NCBI GenBank assembly: GCA_958510875.1
Contig: OY294068.1
Coordinates: 179,025,411 to 179,089,410, forward strand
Reading direction: 5' to 3'
DNA from: Endomychus coccineus
Lineage: Eukaryota > Arthropoda > Insecta > Coleoptera > Endomychidae
Length of the DNA stretch: 64,000 nt
The notes beneath the pieces were generated by a model that worked only from the letters and a program-made list of their open reading frames with translations, did not search any database and was not told the DNA's origin. Position numbers and translations under genes: made by a program. Shown here in pieces: positions 12,401 to 27,400 of this stretch (the first letter of the stretch is position 1; the number at the start of each line of letters is the position of its first letter).

Positions 12401-15400
12401 AAAAACAGGAACACGAACGACGCCATAATACCAATTAGTGATAACGTAAATATCGTATAAAACAGTAACGGGGGTATTCTTATCAACGTGGTTTTCAATA
12501 CACGTTGAGCTATGGGTATATCTCCATTTCTCCAAACCAATTTTCCGCAAGATTCACAGTTAAAATCCAATCTTCTTTTATCCGTCTCGTATATTGCGAT
12601 CTTCTGCAAATTTCCATCTGAAAAATTAACAGTGCGATGTTAATTGGAAATTTGTTTTTGTATTATTTTCAAAACAATAGCAATTTGTGTCATTTGTGTT
12701 AATTGTTGAAAGAAATGTTTTAAATTGAATTAGGTGAATCAGATTTGGTGGTTCCAAGGATTATAATGTATATAGTACTTTCATTCATTTATGAGAAACA
12801 TTTTAGCTACAATTAGTGCTGTATTTAGATTTACTATGTTATGTTTTATGTTCATATTTTATGTTTCTGATTCGGAATTCAAGACACTACAAATAGGAAT
12901 TATTACAGTATATCACAGCTCAGGATTGATTGAAAACCGTGATAAGAATCATTTGTGTTTTTTCGAAATATAGTTTTGCGCAACATTTAATTGTTTCAGA
13001 TTGCTATCATATAAGCCATCTCAGACCATATCGGATTATAGATTCAATTAGAACCTTGTAGATAGTTATTAATGAATGATGTTGTAATATTTCTCTCAAA
13101 ATATAAAATTTATAAATCAGTTTGCGTATTTTAATTGTCAATTGTTTTATATGTTCGTCCCATTTTAAATACCTGTCAATGTTTATACCTAGATATTTGA
13201 TAATTTTTAACAATAATAAATGTTTCAAAGTAAGTATTGTTATACGTCATCGAAATTTTTTGATAGCAACCCCTTTTTCCATGAGGGAAAGTGAAAGGGA
13301 ACCTTTTAACTACGCTAAGGTAACTTCAGTATGGGTCGAATGAAAATTAAAATAGGGTTGCCATCAAAAAATACCGATGACGCCATTTCTGCTACACGAA
13401 TCATTCTGTATGTATTAAATTTGGGAGAATGCCAGAATGAAAATAAAATTCGAAGGGTTCGAGCGTTCTTTCGAAAAATTTTTCCTCCAATTTTTTACGA
13501 CTTTATCCACTTTTTTATGAGAGCACTGAATTTAACAAACGCACTGTATACAAACCCTATGTATGATATATTTTTGAAATCAGCTTTCCATGGAGATTTA
13601 AAAAAATGAGTAATATATGGGGTGTTCCATTTGAAAAAATTCTCGCGGACGACATTACTCAAACGTGGATCACCCTGTATATTTAATTTTCCTTATAAAT
13701 GTGGTAAATTGAGATTAAAAATCGACCTGTTTCATGAGATTCCTCAGAAATGGATAGTTTGGCTAACAATGAATTATTCAGTACTTTACGAAATCACTGT
13801 CTGATTGCAGTAATGCAAGTATAATTTAACAAAATTTGTGTATTAAACGTGATTAAACTCTATTTTTAAATGATTTTTGTTTCTGAAGCACCTCTAGATT
13901 ATTTAGGTAGAACCTTTATTTGCGTACTGTATCTAGTATTTTGAAATTTACCATTATGCTAAATTTAAATTTGGTTTCAGTCAAATGATTTGCAAAATTT
14001 GGAAAACCAGGCCTAAATTTTCTATATGTTCTGCCAATTCGAATTGATGGGCAAGAATTACAACTATGTTGGTATATACCACTTTTTCCAATTTCATCAA
14101 TTTTATCTTCATGGTTTATTAAAATATTATCAAGTGACTTCGATGAATTGTAGGATATTTTAACTATAGATTTTAATATATTTGTGATTTTTATTTCTTC
14201 ATTCTAAATTTTATTAGTTTCGTTATATAATCTTTCAGCTTTCATTTTAGAACAGATTTCTCATGTATTTTTTCATTGGTTGCAATATTCTATGAGATTG
14301 CAGTTTAAAACGTTCAGTTTTAGCTTTAAAACATTTTATCAATTTATAAATGGTAATGTGAAGTACATTAGAATTATTTCATGTTTTCTGAGTATTCTAG
14401 CATTTGCTTGGATCTCAAATGCAAAGCGCACATTTCAATTATATTTGTAGCTGCAATGTCGCATTTTAATTCTGTATCGATTCAAACGTTGTTTAAATTC
14501 TTATTCCTCATAATATTACGTTTCGTTGCAGTTTTTTTATTACAGCGTTCGTTCATTTCCATTGTTAATTTCTTTTAAAACTTACTTTTATGATGTTCGA
14601 TTCTATTATGTAAAGTTCTCATAATGAAAAACTGAGGGCGCCTCAGTCTATTTCAGACAGTGTTGCCATGACGAACATAGTGGTTATAGAAAATTTATAT
14701 ATCACTAGACTGGCTGAAGACCTAATATGTGATGTCAAAAAACAATTCTGTGAGTGGTATCAGGCAGTAATACCTAATATAACTTAACAGATGGCCGGGA
14801 TTTCAACCCTGATGGGTATGTCTGATTCTATTTAAATTTACATTACAGTGAGCGCGAAGGTACATGATTGCCTTGATTCATCAAGAGTATAGTCTGTCAC
14901 AAATTCCTTCGAATTCATAAAAAAACCTCTTCAATGGGGTTTTCATGTCTTCTTCGAATGTTCTTGAGTCCGTTCCACTCTTGGACAATGATTATAATTA
15001 CTCAAAGGCGATGATTGCACTCGAAGGTTATGGGTACCCTTTCAAGTTTCCAATTACCATTCGAAATCTTAATCTTACTTCTCACATTAAATCACGCACA
15101 GAATAGAACGATCCTGGATCGAGTTAGTTCACAGAGGAACAAGCTGTTTATTGTGGCGTATGAAACCACCATACGTTTAAAATTCTCATTTAATTAGTTT
15201 CAGTTATATAGTTATTTAGTTAGGAATAATATAACATTCTTCAACTGTAATGAAAGTTATATAATTAATTTTCCTTGTTAAAGAGTCAATTAGTTTTGGC
15301 AAAATTATCTCAAAATATTACAGATATTCTACGGTTCTACGGTTCATTATCGGAAGCCTGATTGTCATTATCAAAATACAATTGGCATCAAAGTATAATG

Positions 15401-18400
15401 GAAATTGAATATAATAAAAATGAGATACAATTGACACAACTACAATAAAAATTGAAATTTCATTTATTTCATAGATAAAAATATTTCATTTCATTTTATA
15501 CATACGATAGTATTAGTATAAATGTCAAATTTGAGAACTAATGATATAATAATGTGAATAATGAGTTACACCTAAATATTACAATAAAGAAGCTTTTGTA
15601 TGTGTAAGTAAATGAACAAATATGGTTAATGAAAATAAATTAAAAATAAAATTAAAATAACATTAGTATTAAGTTTCTGATAGTGATATATTCGTAATAC
15701 ATTTAAAATCGAATTAAATTAAAGTGATTAACAAAAAAAGTTTTTCTCTTCAGCCTTTCATCCTACCTTCAGTCAGTAAAAAGGATGAGAATTTCTTTTG
15801 GTTTTCAAGAATGAAATGTTTAGAAATTTCAGAAAAGTGTTTCATATTATAAATTGTTTTGATATCAATAGGAAGCATGTTATAGCATTTTACCGCAAGA
15901 CATAGGATGTTCTTTGTGATGCTGATTTGTTTATTTGTAGTGTTCCTAGTTAATTGAGTATGATAAGTGTGACTTTTATGATTTACTTTTTGCTGGAAAA
16001 ACTTACATAAAGTATGAGTGTACAAGTTTCCCACATTTGAAATTTCTTCCGAGTATAAATGTTCCATGGGAAATAATTTAGATTTGTTTAATAATTTTTA
16101 AAATGTAGTTCTGGCTAATATTTAGAATATCTAATGAATTATTATACAACCCGCCCGATGCAATCATACCATAATGAATTAATGACTCCACCAAAGATTT
16201 GTAAATTGTTACAAGTGAATCATTCCATAGTAAATCTCTTAGTAAGTAAAATGTATGTATTAGTTGTTTAGTCTTTTTACTCAGATAAATGACATGATGG
16301 TCCCATTTAAGATAGACATAGATACCTAGATATTTAATTGTATTAGTTTCATAAATATATTCAGTATTATCAAGTTGTAGGTAATTAAAATCTGGCCGAG
16401 AATGATTGCTGATTGAAAATGCGATATAGTTAGTCTTGGTTAAGTTAATTGTTAATTCAAGAGCATCCAACCTCATTGTTTTGAGTCCTTCGCAAGCCCT
16501 TTCTTTTACAAGATCCCATGATGGACCAGAGAAAATTAAAATTGTGTCATCTGCATAGGATATTGTTTAACCGTTTATATTGCTATTGCAGAGTGTGTTG
16601 ATATAAACTAGGAAAAGTATCGGGCCTAATACTGTACCTTGTGGAACTCCTATATTAACTGTCAATGAGTCACTTAAAGTACCGTTGATTTTAACTATTT
16701 GACACCTATTTTCTAAATAGTTTTTTATTAAAATTGGCGTCTTCCCCCTGATTCCATAGCTAGAGTGTATATCTAATAGTTCTAATGTGAGACCGTGTCG
16801 AAAGCCTTAGCTATGTCCATAAGTAATGCAATTGTTTTTTGATTATTATTGAAATTATTTGTGATAAAGTCTATTGATTCAATGATGGCATCAGTCGTAC
16901 TCAAATTATCTCGAAATCCAAACTGATTGTTGGAATGAATACTGAATCTATTAAAGAAACTTCTATTTTTCAAACATTTTTCGAAAATTTTGCAAAAATT
17001 ATTAATAAGACTGATGGGGCGATAGTTGTGAATACGATTTTTAGTATCCGATTAAATCAAGCAAAACTGATGATATTCGTTTGAATTTGGAAGCAAATCA
17101 AAATATATTAGAATTTAATCTTCATTATGAACACAAATGAAAGTAATATTGAAATGAAACATAAATTAATGCAGTCCCACAAAAAAAGTAAATTGAATCT
17201 TAACGAAATTGAAACATTTTCAATTGATACAATTATTTGGTTATTCAGATATATAAAAAGTAAAAGTGTCAGTAAGAATTTTCTCGGCAAATGGTGTTGT
17301 AATTAAGTTCTACATCCAATTAAACATAAATGCCATTACTAGAGCAACCTTGAAGTACAATTATCAGAAGATTACAGCGTTGCTAGAATGTTGGGAAGAG
17401 AATATACAGGAGCCAGCTTAAATTGATAATTATAACCGAACGTCTAAGATCGTTCATTTAATCCATGTTATTAGATTCAGCGGGAATAGTTAAGACTATC
17501 AGGAAATTGGACAAAATTATGTGATGACTGGAATATTCACTTTTGAATAGTAATCTCCCTACTTGTCAATATATTAAGCGTGAATGATATACGAGCAGCT
17601 TGTCTCTCTTGTATTCGGGAGTAGATAAACAAGAATGTCAGCGTCACTTCACTTATCCATATGCCGCCCTACACATCATGTAAGTACGTGCGTACTTGTC
17701 TTACTAGAAGTACGTGTGTCTGTAGGCGCCTTAACAGAAAATTGTGTTTATTATTCATCCAACGCATTAAATATATAACAACTAGGATATTTAAGGTGAT
17801 CTTAAGTCGTGATAATGACACAAACATAGTATTAATTTGAGGTGATCAGTTTAAATCATAGCTTACCTTGTATTTGGTGCAGAAGAGAATTCCCAACTCT
17901 ATCCGCTCCGGAAAATGTTATGGGCCCCTGAAAATATAAATAGGTGATCGAGAGGAAAAAGTTTAAGAGCGTACAAAAACTAACTATAAGAATTATTAAT
18001 GGGATTTACACAGTATCCAGGCTGCCTGTACCGATACCCGAGTAGATCCCCATAGAAGTAATGGTTTACCGGAGATTGTAATTGTTCCGGTAGAATCGTT
18101 TTATTGTGTGAACTGTAGTAAGGGGCCTGCATGATAAACGATTCATTTTGTAGCGAAGGTTCGAAACTTACAGACAGCCAAACAATTTGATATCTTTCTA
18201 TTTACATTACATAATTTTGTATCTGATAGAACCCCCAAGCGGCTATTCTAGGGTAGTAGGTTAATCATAAGTTTATTTATGGATGTAATAAATTACCCTT
18301 CTTTTAGGCAAGGTTACAAATTTGGATGTGCTATTTTCTCCAAGCAGCAATTCTAGGTTAGTAGATTCTTTGAAGGTTTGTTTTGTGATTGTTTGCTTGA

Positions 18401-21400
18401 TTTATCCTTGCCCTTGTATACATACCTACTTCCACTCGTAGACGATTTAATAAGTCTATATAAGTCATTAATATCACGTCACAGTTTCTACGGGGAATTG
18501 TTCTGGTACCGAACCAGGAATCGAACCGAATAAAAAATATGTTTGATGGAAAAACTTTCGCGTAAGATATGAATACTCTACCGCATAGGATGAATGTGAT
18601 CATGTAGGTTTATCTTCCATAATAATGATTCTTGTGCCATTTATGAATTATATATAAATTCTTGGGAAATGGGGCGTATAAAAACTCACTTCTACCATAT
18701 TTTCGTTCTCATGACCATCATCAGAAGACATTTGAGAACTAATTCACATCAACTAAAGCGCGGAACTAATTCAAGAATAATTGAAATTGTAACAAACTAA
18801 TGTGTAAAATATCTGAACATGTTTTAGAAAACTACTAAACAGTAATGTTTCTATAGTTGAAGACATCATATCTCTAGAACGAGGTAACCAGATGTGTTTA
18901 ATATTTTATAACTACTATACAAAATGTCTTTCCTGTACCATTATGTACCGATTTTTTGTAACAGCTCTCGAAATATACAAAATTTTAAAGATTATAAAGA
19001 AGCTTAAATAAAAGTGCAGGTATTAAATTAAATAAATTTGTATACACTTTTCATTAACGTGTATGAAAATGACAGTGACAGCCAAACCGAATTGAATCTG
19101 CAATTGAATTTGAGTAATAATTTATTATTGTATTTTAATAAAACGAATAAATCGAATAACATAAATGAGTAAACGTTTTTTTATTCATAAGCAATTCAAC
19201 TAGATTTTATATTTCCCAAGGTCATTCCTAATTGAAACCACTACGACTCTGGGGAGTTTGGAGTTTTTGAGAATGTACTCACTCTTTTATTACAACAGAT
19301 CTAGATCTGTCTTCCCAGTTAATACCGGTAACATTTCATTGCAGTGGATAAGTCAACGGTAGATCTTAAGTTTACAAGCCTAACTTGTGTAAATATTAGT
19401 GGTTGTACGTTCTAGTTTATGATTAACGCTCTAATTAACAACATCTTCTCTAAATTTTATATAGTCTAAGAGAAATACATATCGCGTTGTACGGTATGTT
19501 AGAGATTAATTATATTGTGCTCCTTGAAAATGCTTGTAAGCTGTGTTGAACATTATAATTACATTGTGCTCCATGTTAGTTTATTAAGCCGGGGAATAAT
19601 CTAAGGATGCCAAGCCTTACAAACGTGTCAACAAGCTAGTGCAACAGCAATTGTGAATCGATCTATTGCTTTATGACTTCAGTAAGCCGACTCAAGTATC
19701 ACTAAAATCACACCACACATTGTATGCTCTAGTAAATGTGGATTGAAGTATCCTTGTGCATGAACGCGTTGCTCAGATCACATGAATATAAAACGAAAGC
19801 TAACTGTTTTAACATGAGTATGAGCTGTTAGCTTCTGGATCCCCAATTAAATGATATTTAAAATGATACCCTACACCAAAGATGAGTATTGACGTAGTAA
19901 TATTGAACAAAATACTCACAGATATTCCTATAAAGTTGAGGGTACTCATCTTTTCAACAAATTCGCAAACCATGTCGTTTCTTCTGTAACTGAAATTTCT
20001 TAGTGTATCTATCCAATAGTTGAGTTCGCTTTCTCTAAATGTTAACGCAGTAGCCCATACTGCGTCATACACTTGCCTGGCATACTTTGATATGTATCTA
20101 TTGGACATATTCAATTCTTTTTCAAAATCGTCATCAGTCTAGAATTGGAGAGGAACTTCAATATAATGGCTCATTAAGTATCTCAGCGAATGAACATAAT
20201 AGATTGGTAGACCTCTATTGATGTGGCATTTCACAATTGATGACAAATCGTGTAAGTAATCACCCTAGAGTTTATAACAAGTGCAACTTCTGAGATTTGA
20301 GGTTGATATAGAGTTATTTGTAGCAAAATGAGTAGTAAAGTATTTCAAAGTTGCAGGAAATCTATTTGTCTATGATGAGGCGGGGGTATTAGAGGAATGT
20401 GAAGGTAAGTCGCAAAAGTGAATTTGATAAAAACAACATCCCAACGCGCAGTAGAAAGTCCATTAAATGATATCTTGGGTGCTCTAATACAACAGAAGGA
20501 ACTGGAATAGGAGTATATGGGACCAGAACGGAATACTCTGAAAGCTTAGGCAATCCCCTGAACATTTTCCAAGCGGTAATTCACGCTATAGGAAAATGTA
20601 CCCAGTTCATGGGACAAAAACACCATCTCAAGACATAGTAGAAAGGCCATTAAATGTAACACTGGTGGCTCAAATACAATAGAAGCAACTGGAATAGGAG
20701 TATATGGGACCAGAACCGAATACTCTGAAAGCTTAGACAATTTTCCGAACATTTTTCAAGCAAGAATTCACGCTATAGGAAAATGTGTCCAGTTCATGGG
20801 ACAAAAACACCATCCCAAGACACAGTAGAGAGGCCATTAAGTGGAACACTGGTGGCTCAAATACAACAGAAGGAACTGGAATAGGAATATATGGATCAGA
20901 ACTAGATACTCTGGAAGCTTAGACAATTTCCTGAACATTTTCCAAGCGGTAATTCACGCTATAGGAAAATGTGCCCAGTTCATGGGACAAAAACACCATC
21001 TCAAGACATAGTAGAAAGGCCATCAAATGTAACACTGGTGGCTCAAATACAATAGAAGCAACTGGAATAGGAGTATATGGGACCAGAACCGAATACTCTG
21101 AAAGCTTAGACAATTTTCCGAACATTTTTCAAGCAAGAATTCACGCTATAGGAAAATGTGTCCAGTTCATGGGACAAAAACACCATCCCAAGACACAGTA
21201 GAGAGGCCATTAAGTGGAACACTGGTGGCTCAAATACAACAGAAGGAACTGGAATAGGAATATATGGACCAGAACTAGATACTCTGGAAGCTTAGACAAT
21301 TTCCTGAACATTTTCCAAGCGGGAATTCACGCTATAGGAAAATGTGTCCAATTCATGGGACAAAAACACCATCCCAAGACACAGTAGAGAGGCCATTAAG

Positions 21401-24400
21401 TGGAACACTGGTGGCTCAAATACAACAGAAGGAACTGGAATAGGAATATATGGACCAGAACTAGATACTCTGGAAGCTTAGACAATTTCCTGAACATTTT
21501 CCAAGCGGGAATTCACGCTATAGGAAAATGTGTCCAGTTCATGGACAAAAACATCATCCCAAGACACAGTAGAAAGGCCATTAAATGGAACACTGGTGGC
21601 TCAAATACAACAGAAGGAACTGGAATAGGAATATATGGACCAGAACTAGATACTCTGGAAGCTTAGACAATTTTCTGAACATTTTCCAAGCGGGAATTCA
21701 CGCTATAGGAAAATGTGTCCAATTCATGGGACAAAAACACCATCCCAAGACACAGTAGAGAGGCCATTAAGTGGAACACTGGTGGCTCAAATACAACAGA
21801 AGGAACTGGAATAGGAATATATGGACCAGAACTAGATACTCTGGAAGCTTAGACAATTTCCTGAACATTTTCCAAGCGGGAATTCACGCTATAGGAAAAT
21901 GTGTCCAGTTCATGGGACAAAAACACCATCCCAAGACACAGTAGAGAGGCCATTAAGTGGAACACTGGTGGCTCAAATACAACAGAAGGAACTGGAATAG
22001 GAATATATGGACCAGAACTAGATACTCTGGAAGCTTAGACAATTTCCTGAACATTTTCCAAGCGGGAATTCACGCTATAGGAAAATGTGTCCAGTTCATG
22101 GACAAAAACATCATCCCAAGACACAGTAGAAAGGCCATTAAATGGAACACTGACAAATACAATAGAAGGAACTGGAATAGGAGTATATGGGACCAGAACC
22201 GAATACTCTGGAAGCTTAGACAATTTTCCGAACATTTTTCAAGCGGGAATTCACGGTATAGGAAAATGTGCCCGGTTCAATATAGAAAGAGACTTGAGTA
22301 GACAAGAAATAGTCATCATGTCGGATAGTCAAGCAGCCATCACGGCTATGAGCTCCTGCGTGATCAGCTAAAAGTATTATTTTCCGGTAATGGGAGTTTT
22401 GATCTCTGCAATTGAATCCGTACCGGCCGTTCAGCGGCAAATTATCTTACTTTCCGTAAACATATTATAATTTTTTTTCGATTCTACTAATACTATCGGA
22501 ACAATAATAAATATTGTGACAGCAGTTTCGATGCTGATAGCATCATTATCAAAATTTTTTAAGTTACGCGACCCTAGCATCAGTATAAAAAATAATTAAA
22601 GTAAAATTTTGAGCTATCAGTACCATAGAAAATGAAATTTGTGAAAATCTAAATCTGACAGATATTCTATTTGAATTTGCTATCAAAAAAGCGAGAAAGG
22701 TTCAGTTTATATATATAAATATATAATATACTATATATACAATAACCCGACGAGGAGAAGTTAGAAAATCATGACATCCTTCACTTCAATGGCAAAAATG
22801 AATATTTTTGGGAACCGAACTTCAAATATGTGAACAGTACTCCAGGAAAGGTCAAATCTGTGCTTTGTACATTATAAGGAGTTGCTGGAATGTAAAGTAG
22901 CTCTGGTAACGGAATAAAATAGCAAGTTTTTGTGAAGCGGTTTTCGCAATGGTATTCACATAATCATCCCATGAGAGTCAATTAAGAATATACCTTCCTA
23001 TTTAAAATAACGAAGGTAATTTACATTTCCGGTATAACCAAAAGTGTCGTCATTTTCATTGATTAGCAAATTATCGATTGTCTCTGTACAAATTTTCAGG
23101 CTGGTATCATCATTAAAACTCTTCTTCCACCGGAATCCGATCAAAAATATCACTTTATTTATTAATTATTATCTTGGTGTATTACTCTATCATTTCCAGT
23201 AACTTGTATAAAGTGCGATCTCGTATAACTGATTAGCTTGATCTCTAGAATTCTTACCATGGCGCAAGCTAATGAGAAATATCAGTTCATTTCCTAATTA
23301 ATGATTTACTTCCCATGAAGCACATCAAATTTAATTATATTTTCAGGAATCATTCGCATACATTTTATTTCTGTTATAATTGAAGTAGAGCTAGTTGAAA
23401 TAACAAACTGAAATATGCTGAATATGAATCCGTGAAATATAACTAGAATTATCAACTCTTCCTTATTGTATTTGCTACAAAGTGTTGTTTGAATTATTGC
23501 CCAGCTACAACCAACTTGTGCACATCCAGGAAATAACAATCGTAATTGAACACGATCTGCAGTATGATTAGTTGGTTAAACCTCTAATTAAAACAATTAT
23601 TACCATTCCAGAAATTGAAGTTTGAGTTCCCGTAATTGTATCCAAATCTGAAACTAAAACTAGTCCTTGAATAACTTCTCTCAAATAATTGAAACTGCAT
23701 TCATTGTCAAATTCCCACCATAATTCTTGTTGGTCCTGTAAAATCCATACATAGTCTGGACCAAACATGTTCAATTCATACACCTAAAACAGAACGTTTA
23801 TATGTCATTGAATTGGATAATGGAGCGTAGAGGTACAATACACATTTGTACCTACTCATTTTCTAATATGCACGAACAATCAAATCACGGTTCAGATTTT
23901 GTTTTATCCCTATAGAGGATATTGGACTACTTCGGCTATCATATTTTCCTACTGCATTTTTGACACAGTATTCGAAGATGATTTAGAAAGAGAGAAGGAG
24001 ATGAAGAGAGAGAGATAAACAGACAGACAGACAGATAGATAGACACACAGACAGAGATATGTCAGATATAAAGATAATTTTGACTTATAGGCTCCTGTAA
24101 ATACGTACCTCGCAGAATATTTTTATAGCCAATTTGGATGAAAAACTCCCAATTATAATTCTTATATCCAAATCCTGAAACAAGAGCAATTTCATTATTA
24201 ATTTAGTGTCAATATTATCCTTTTATCAACGAGTGAAGTAATAATTATATTTATACATATACATTTATACAATTTTTTTAATTAGTTTCAGGATTTCCTT
24301 CAATGTGGGGTGAGGTAAATAAGGTTCACAGCTTTTTTGTCAAGTTCTTGTTTCAATATTTTGTTCACTATTATTATTTTTAGCGATATGTTTAATTCGG

Positions 24401-27400
24401 TTTAGTTGAAGATTGTAATTATCTTAGTTTGATGTAATATTAACTATACTGTATATCATTTACCTCCATATTAGAGAAAAACCGGAAACTAAATTCGTAT
24501 ATTTTACATTTCACTCAAAATACCCATAATTATGAGATATCATCATAGCAACGAACCCTTTAAAATTTCCAATAACTTATAAAAACTATATAAACAACAC
24601 AATAATGATTCTTGAATTACTTATATTTGAATTTTTGGGATATATGCCACATTACATGTCTACGTCGCAACAACAACAACAACAAAACACGAATAATTGA
24701 AATTGTAACACACTAATGTCCAAAATATATGAATATTTATTTCAAAAAAACACGTCTTGTCTCGTTTTATGTGAATCTTCTCCAGGATACATCTTTTATA
24801 ATAATTATTGCTTAGAAAAAATCGAGAAGTGTTTGAAAAAGTATGACATGAATGTTGCGCATAAGCTTACTAACATAACAGTGTTGATAAATATTTTTCA
24901 AATCTAAAACCGTTAATACCTAAGGATAAACAACCCCACACGGTATATTAATTGAATTGCTTAGATTGTGATAGGACTTTTACAGGAATCTCTAAACAAT
25001 ATGTACAAAAAAAAAAGTGTAGCAATAAAAACAAAAACATAGAAAATTCCACTGCGAGTGTTAAACATTGTTTTGATTATAACCATCAGTGCGATTAGAA
25101 AAAAGTTAATAATCCAGCTAGATAAATCAATCATCATAAGAGATCTGTCCTGGAGATGATTCGGTAAAACGTGATAATGAGTCGGTAAACGGTAGAACCG
25201 ATGTACAATCATTGCGTCAAAACCTCACAAATCTAATTAATTAAACATACGCAAATTCCTACGTACTTCTTCCGAATGTTTGAAATTGTATATATGTACT
25301 GTTCAACTTTGTGGGTACCTTGGCGTAGAAGAATTGTTTTGGTCTCAGAACACTTATATTCGTCGTCGAGATATAATGTCTTCAAATATAAAAACAACTA
25401 CTGTGTGGTGGTTTTTTAATACGTATTCATATATTCTGAACATTAATGTGCTACAATTCCAATTATTCGTGTTTTGTTTGTAGTTGCGATATACACATTT
25501 CTAATTGAAATTAATGCGATAAATACTCACAGTGCTTAGTACAATTAGTTTTAAATATCCCGCGCTTTTGTTGATGTCAATTAGTTCTCAAACGTCTTCT
25601 GATGTTGGTCGTGAGACCGTAACGTACGTAAAACGAAATTATAATAGACATAAGTGTTGGTGTGACCTACTTCAGATCAAATAACCACCGAATTCATAAA
25701 GATATAATATAGTGCTTTATGATGAGGGTTACATGTATGCGGAAAATGCAAAATGTTCTACTCCAGAAATCTCATGGTTTCATCATAACAACATTCGATT
25801 TTAGTATATTGCAAGACATTGTAATATTTGATGAGCAAATGATTTATCTGTTTCTTATCTGCATGAAATTTTGTTATTTACGAATAGATCAACCCACCTA
25901 CACAATGGTGAATGCGCTGGTCTGAATATCAAATCTGTTTGCGATCTACAAGTTGACAGAATATCTAACATCCAGGTATCATCAATCATATGATATGAAT
26001 CAATGCACTGATGATTCTCAGTGACCTGCATTAGTCGAGAACTTGAATGTACTAAAACTTATCTTATACCAACGGATCGAAACTTCTGTCAATTTTCAGC
26101 AACTATTTCCACATATTTTAGTCCAGTTAATAAGCCGAGAAAAAGTAGGTGGGATTTAGATAATTCTTTTTGCATCGTGTATCTTGGACTCCCAGGAGTA
26201 TTCATTACATTCAAACCGTTTGCGGACGACAAAAATGACGAAGTCAGGGGCGGTTAAAGTACTCAAATTGCCTCCGAAATTAAGCTTTCAAAAAAAAAAA
26301 TATTTTTATTACAATTTCCATTAGGTTGCATACATTAAAATGAAGTGTAGATTCAAATATCGATATGTTTGACAACGAGAGATGGAAGCACTACCACAGA
26401 GTTATGGCAGATTCCAGTAAGTTGACACAGATGCTGTTAACTTTCAGCAGCTCGTTTCATGTCCTTTAATGATTTGAGTTGTATTTCTTGAATATTTGTT
26501 TCCGTCTTTGTAATTCAATATCAGATCCAGATTGATCGCTCAATTGCATGGACTTCAGCTTGAAAGATACCAGTGTATTCACTCGTAGGTTCCGAGTATT
26601 TGGTTCTGGTTCCAAGAACACCAGCTATTGATGATGTTCAGGATCCATCGGTATATCAATAAATTGCTCTTCTCCTAACAGGGTGAACATTCCCATGCCT
26701 CTATTTTCCTGCATTCCCAAGGTAGTTTTGGAAGTTCTGTGTTTCCATGAAGACCTTGCCTATGTCGTCCCTTATCCCATTACCTTTTTGACAAACTGGG
26801 ATTTCAGTTATGTCGACACTGTAATGCCATCTAGCAATCAATTTCACATAGTACAGTTTTAAAAGGCATCCAATGTTAAAGCAAATTCCAGATAACTTTC
26901 TTCTAAATATCTATTCAATTATCTTTATATCACCCAAGAGTGAGTTCATATTAATTTTAAAATTTTAATATGGTTTAATTCTTACAATACATTCAATTTG
27001 GCACTACCAGGTTTCGAGGTCAAAGGTTACACCTTATCTTCAGGCATATATAAGAATGGCTGCATTAAAGAAAATTACATCAAAATTTGTTCAACAACTT
27101 ATTGTACAATTTATTAGAATCCGTTCAAATCAATTTTTTTTTAATTATAAAATCATAATAATATTGTAGGTATTTAATTTAAAATGTCCTTCAAAAAATT
27201 ATTTCTTAGTTATTCACATTTAATACATAATATTTTACCATAGCATGTTTAGAATAAACTATATGATTATATGATGATATTATAACATTACATATTGAAT
27301 ATGAATAACAAAAAATCATTTTCAAAAAAACATTTTTAATCAAATATCTTCAATATTGTTATAATTTTATAATTAAAAAAATTGATTTGAACAAATTTTA

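Larger units (their letters stand above)
12618..17866. other. GABA-B receptor intron 7
   Basis: A 5.2-kb intron. It contains two LINE reverse-transcriptase pieces (13,228-13,007 and about 17,040-15,730, both minus strand) and, at about 13,617-13,680, a short unit with the ends GGGTGTTCCATTTGAAAA and GGATCACCCTGTATA. The remaining sequence is AT-rich without recognisable content. Confidence 0.6.
20139..23603. other. GABA-B receptor intron 5
   Basis: A 3.5-kb intron dominated by the RNase H-derived tandem array (20,427-22,300) and the retrotransposon 3' sequence that follows it (to about 22,990). A TA-rich patch lies at about 22,705-22,740. No additional exon is needed, since exons 5 and 6 join in phase. 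Confidence 0.65.

Noticed and set aside
18517..18590. tRNA gene on the minus strand
   Set aside because: The A and B boxes are present, but the anticodon arm spacing is too long and no acceptor stem pairs, so a SINE is preferred.
20546..22440. Repeated open frames in the tandem array as a protein family
   Set aside because: They are frames of the same RNase H-derived repeat, interrupted by stops, with no start or expression signal.
23306..23539. Minus-strand open frame right after GABA-B exon 5
   Set aside because: Exons 5 and 6 join in phase without it and its sequence does not resemble the receptor.
24961..25212. Hydrophobic minus-strand open frame that could be a chemoreceptor piece
   Set aside because: It has several predicted membrane stretches but none of the family landmarks, and it lies in a receptor intron with no splice partner. 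AT-rich DNA often yields hydrophobic frames by chance.
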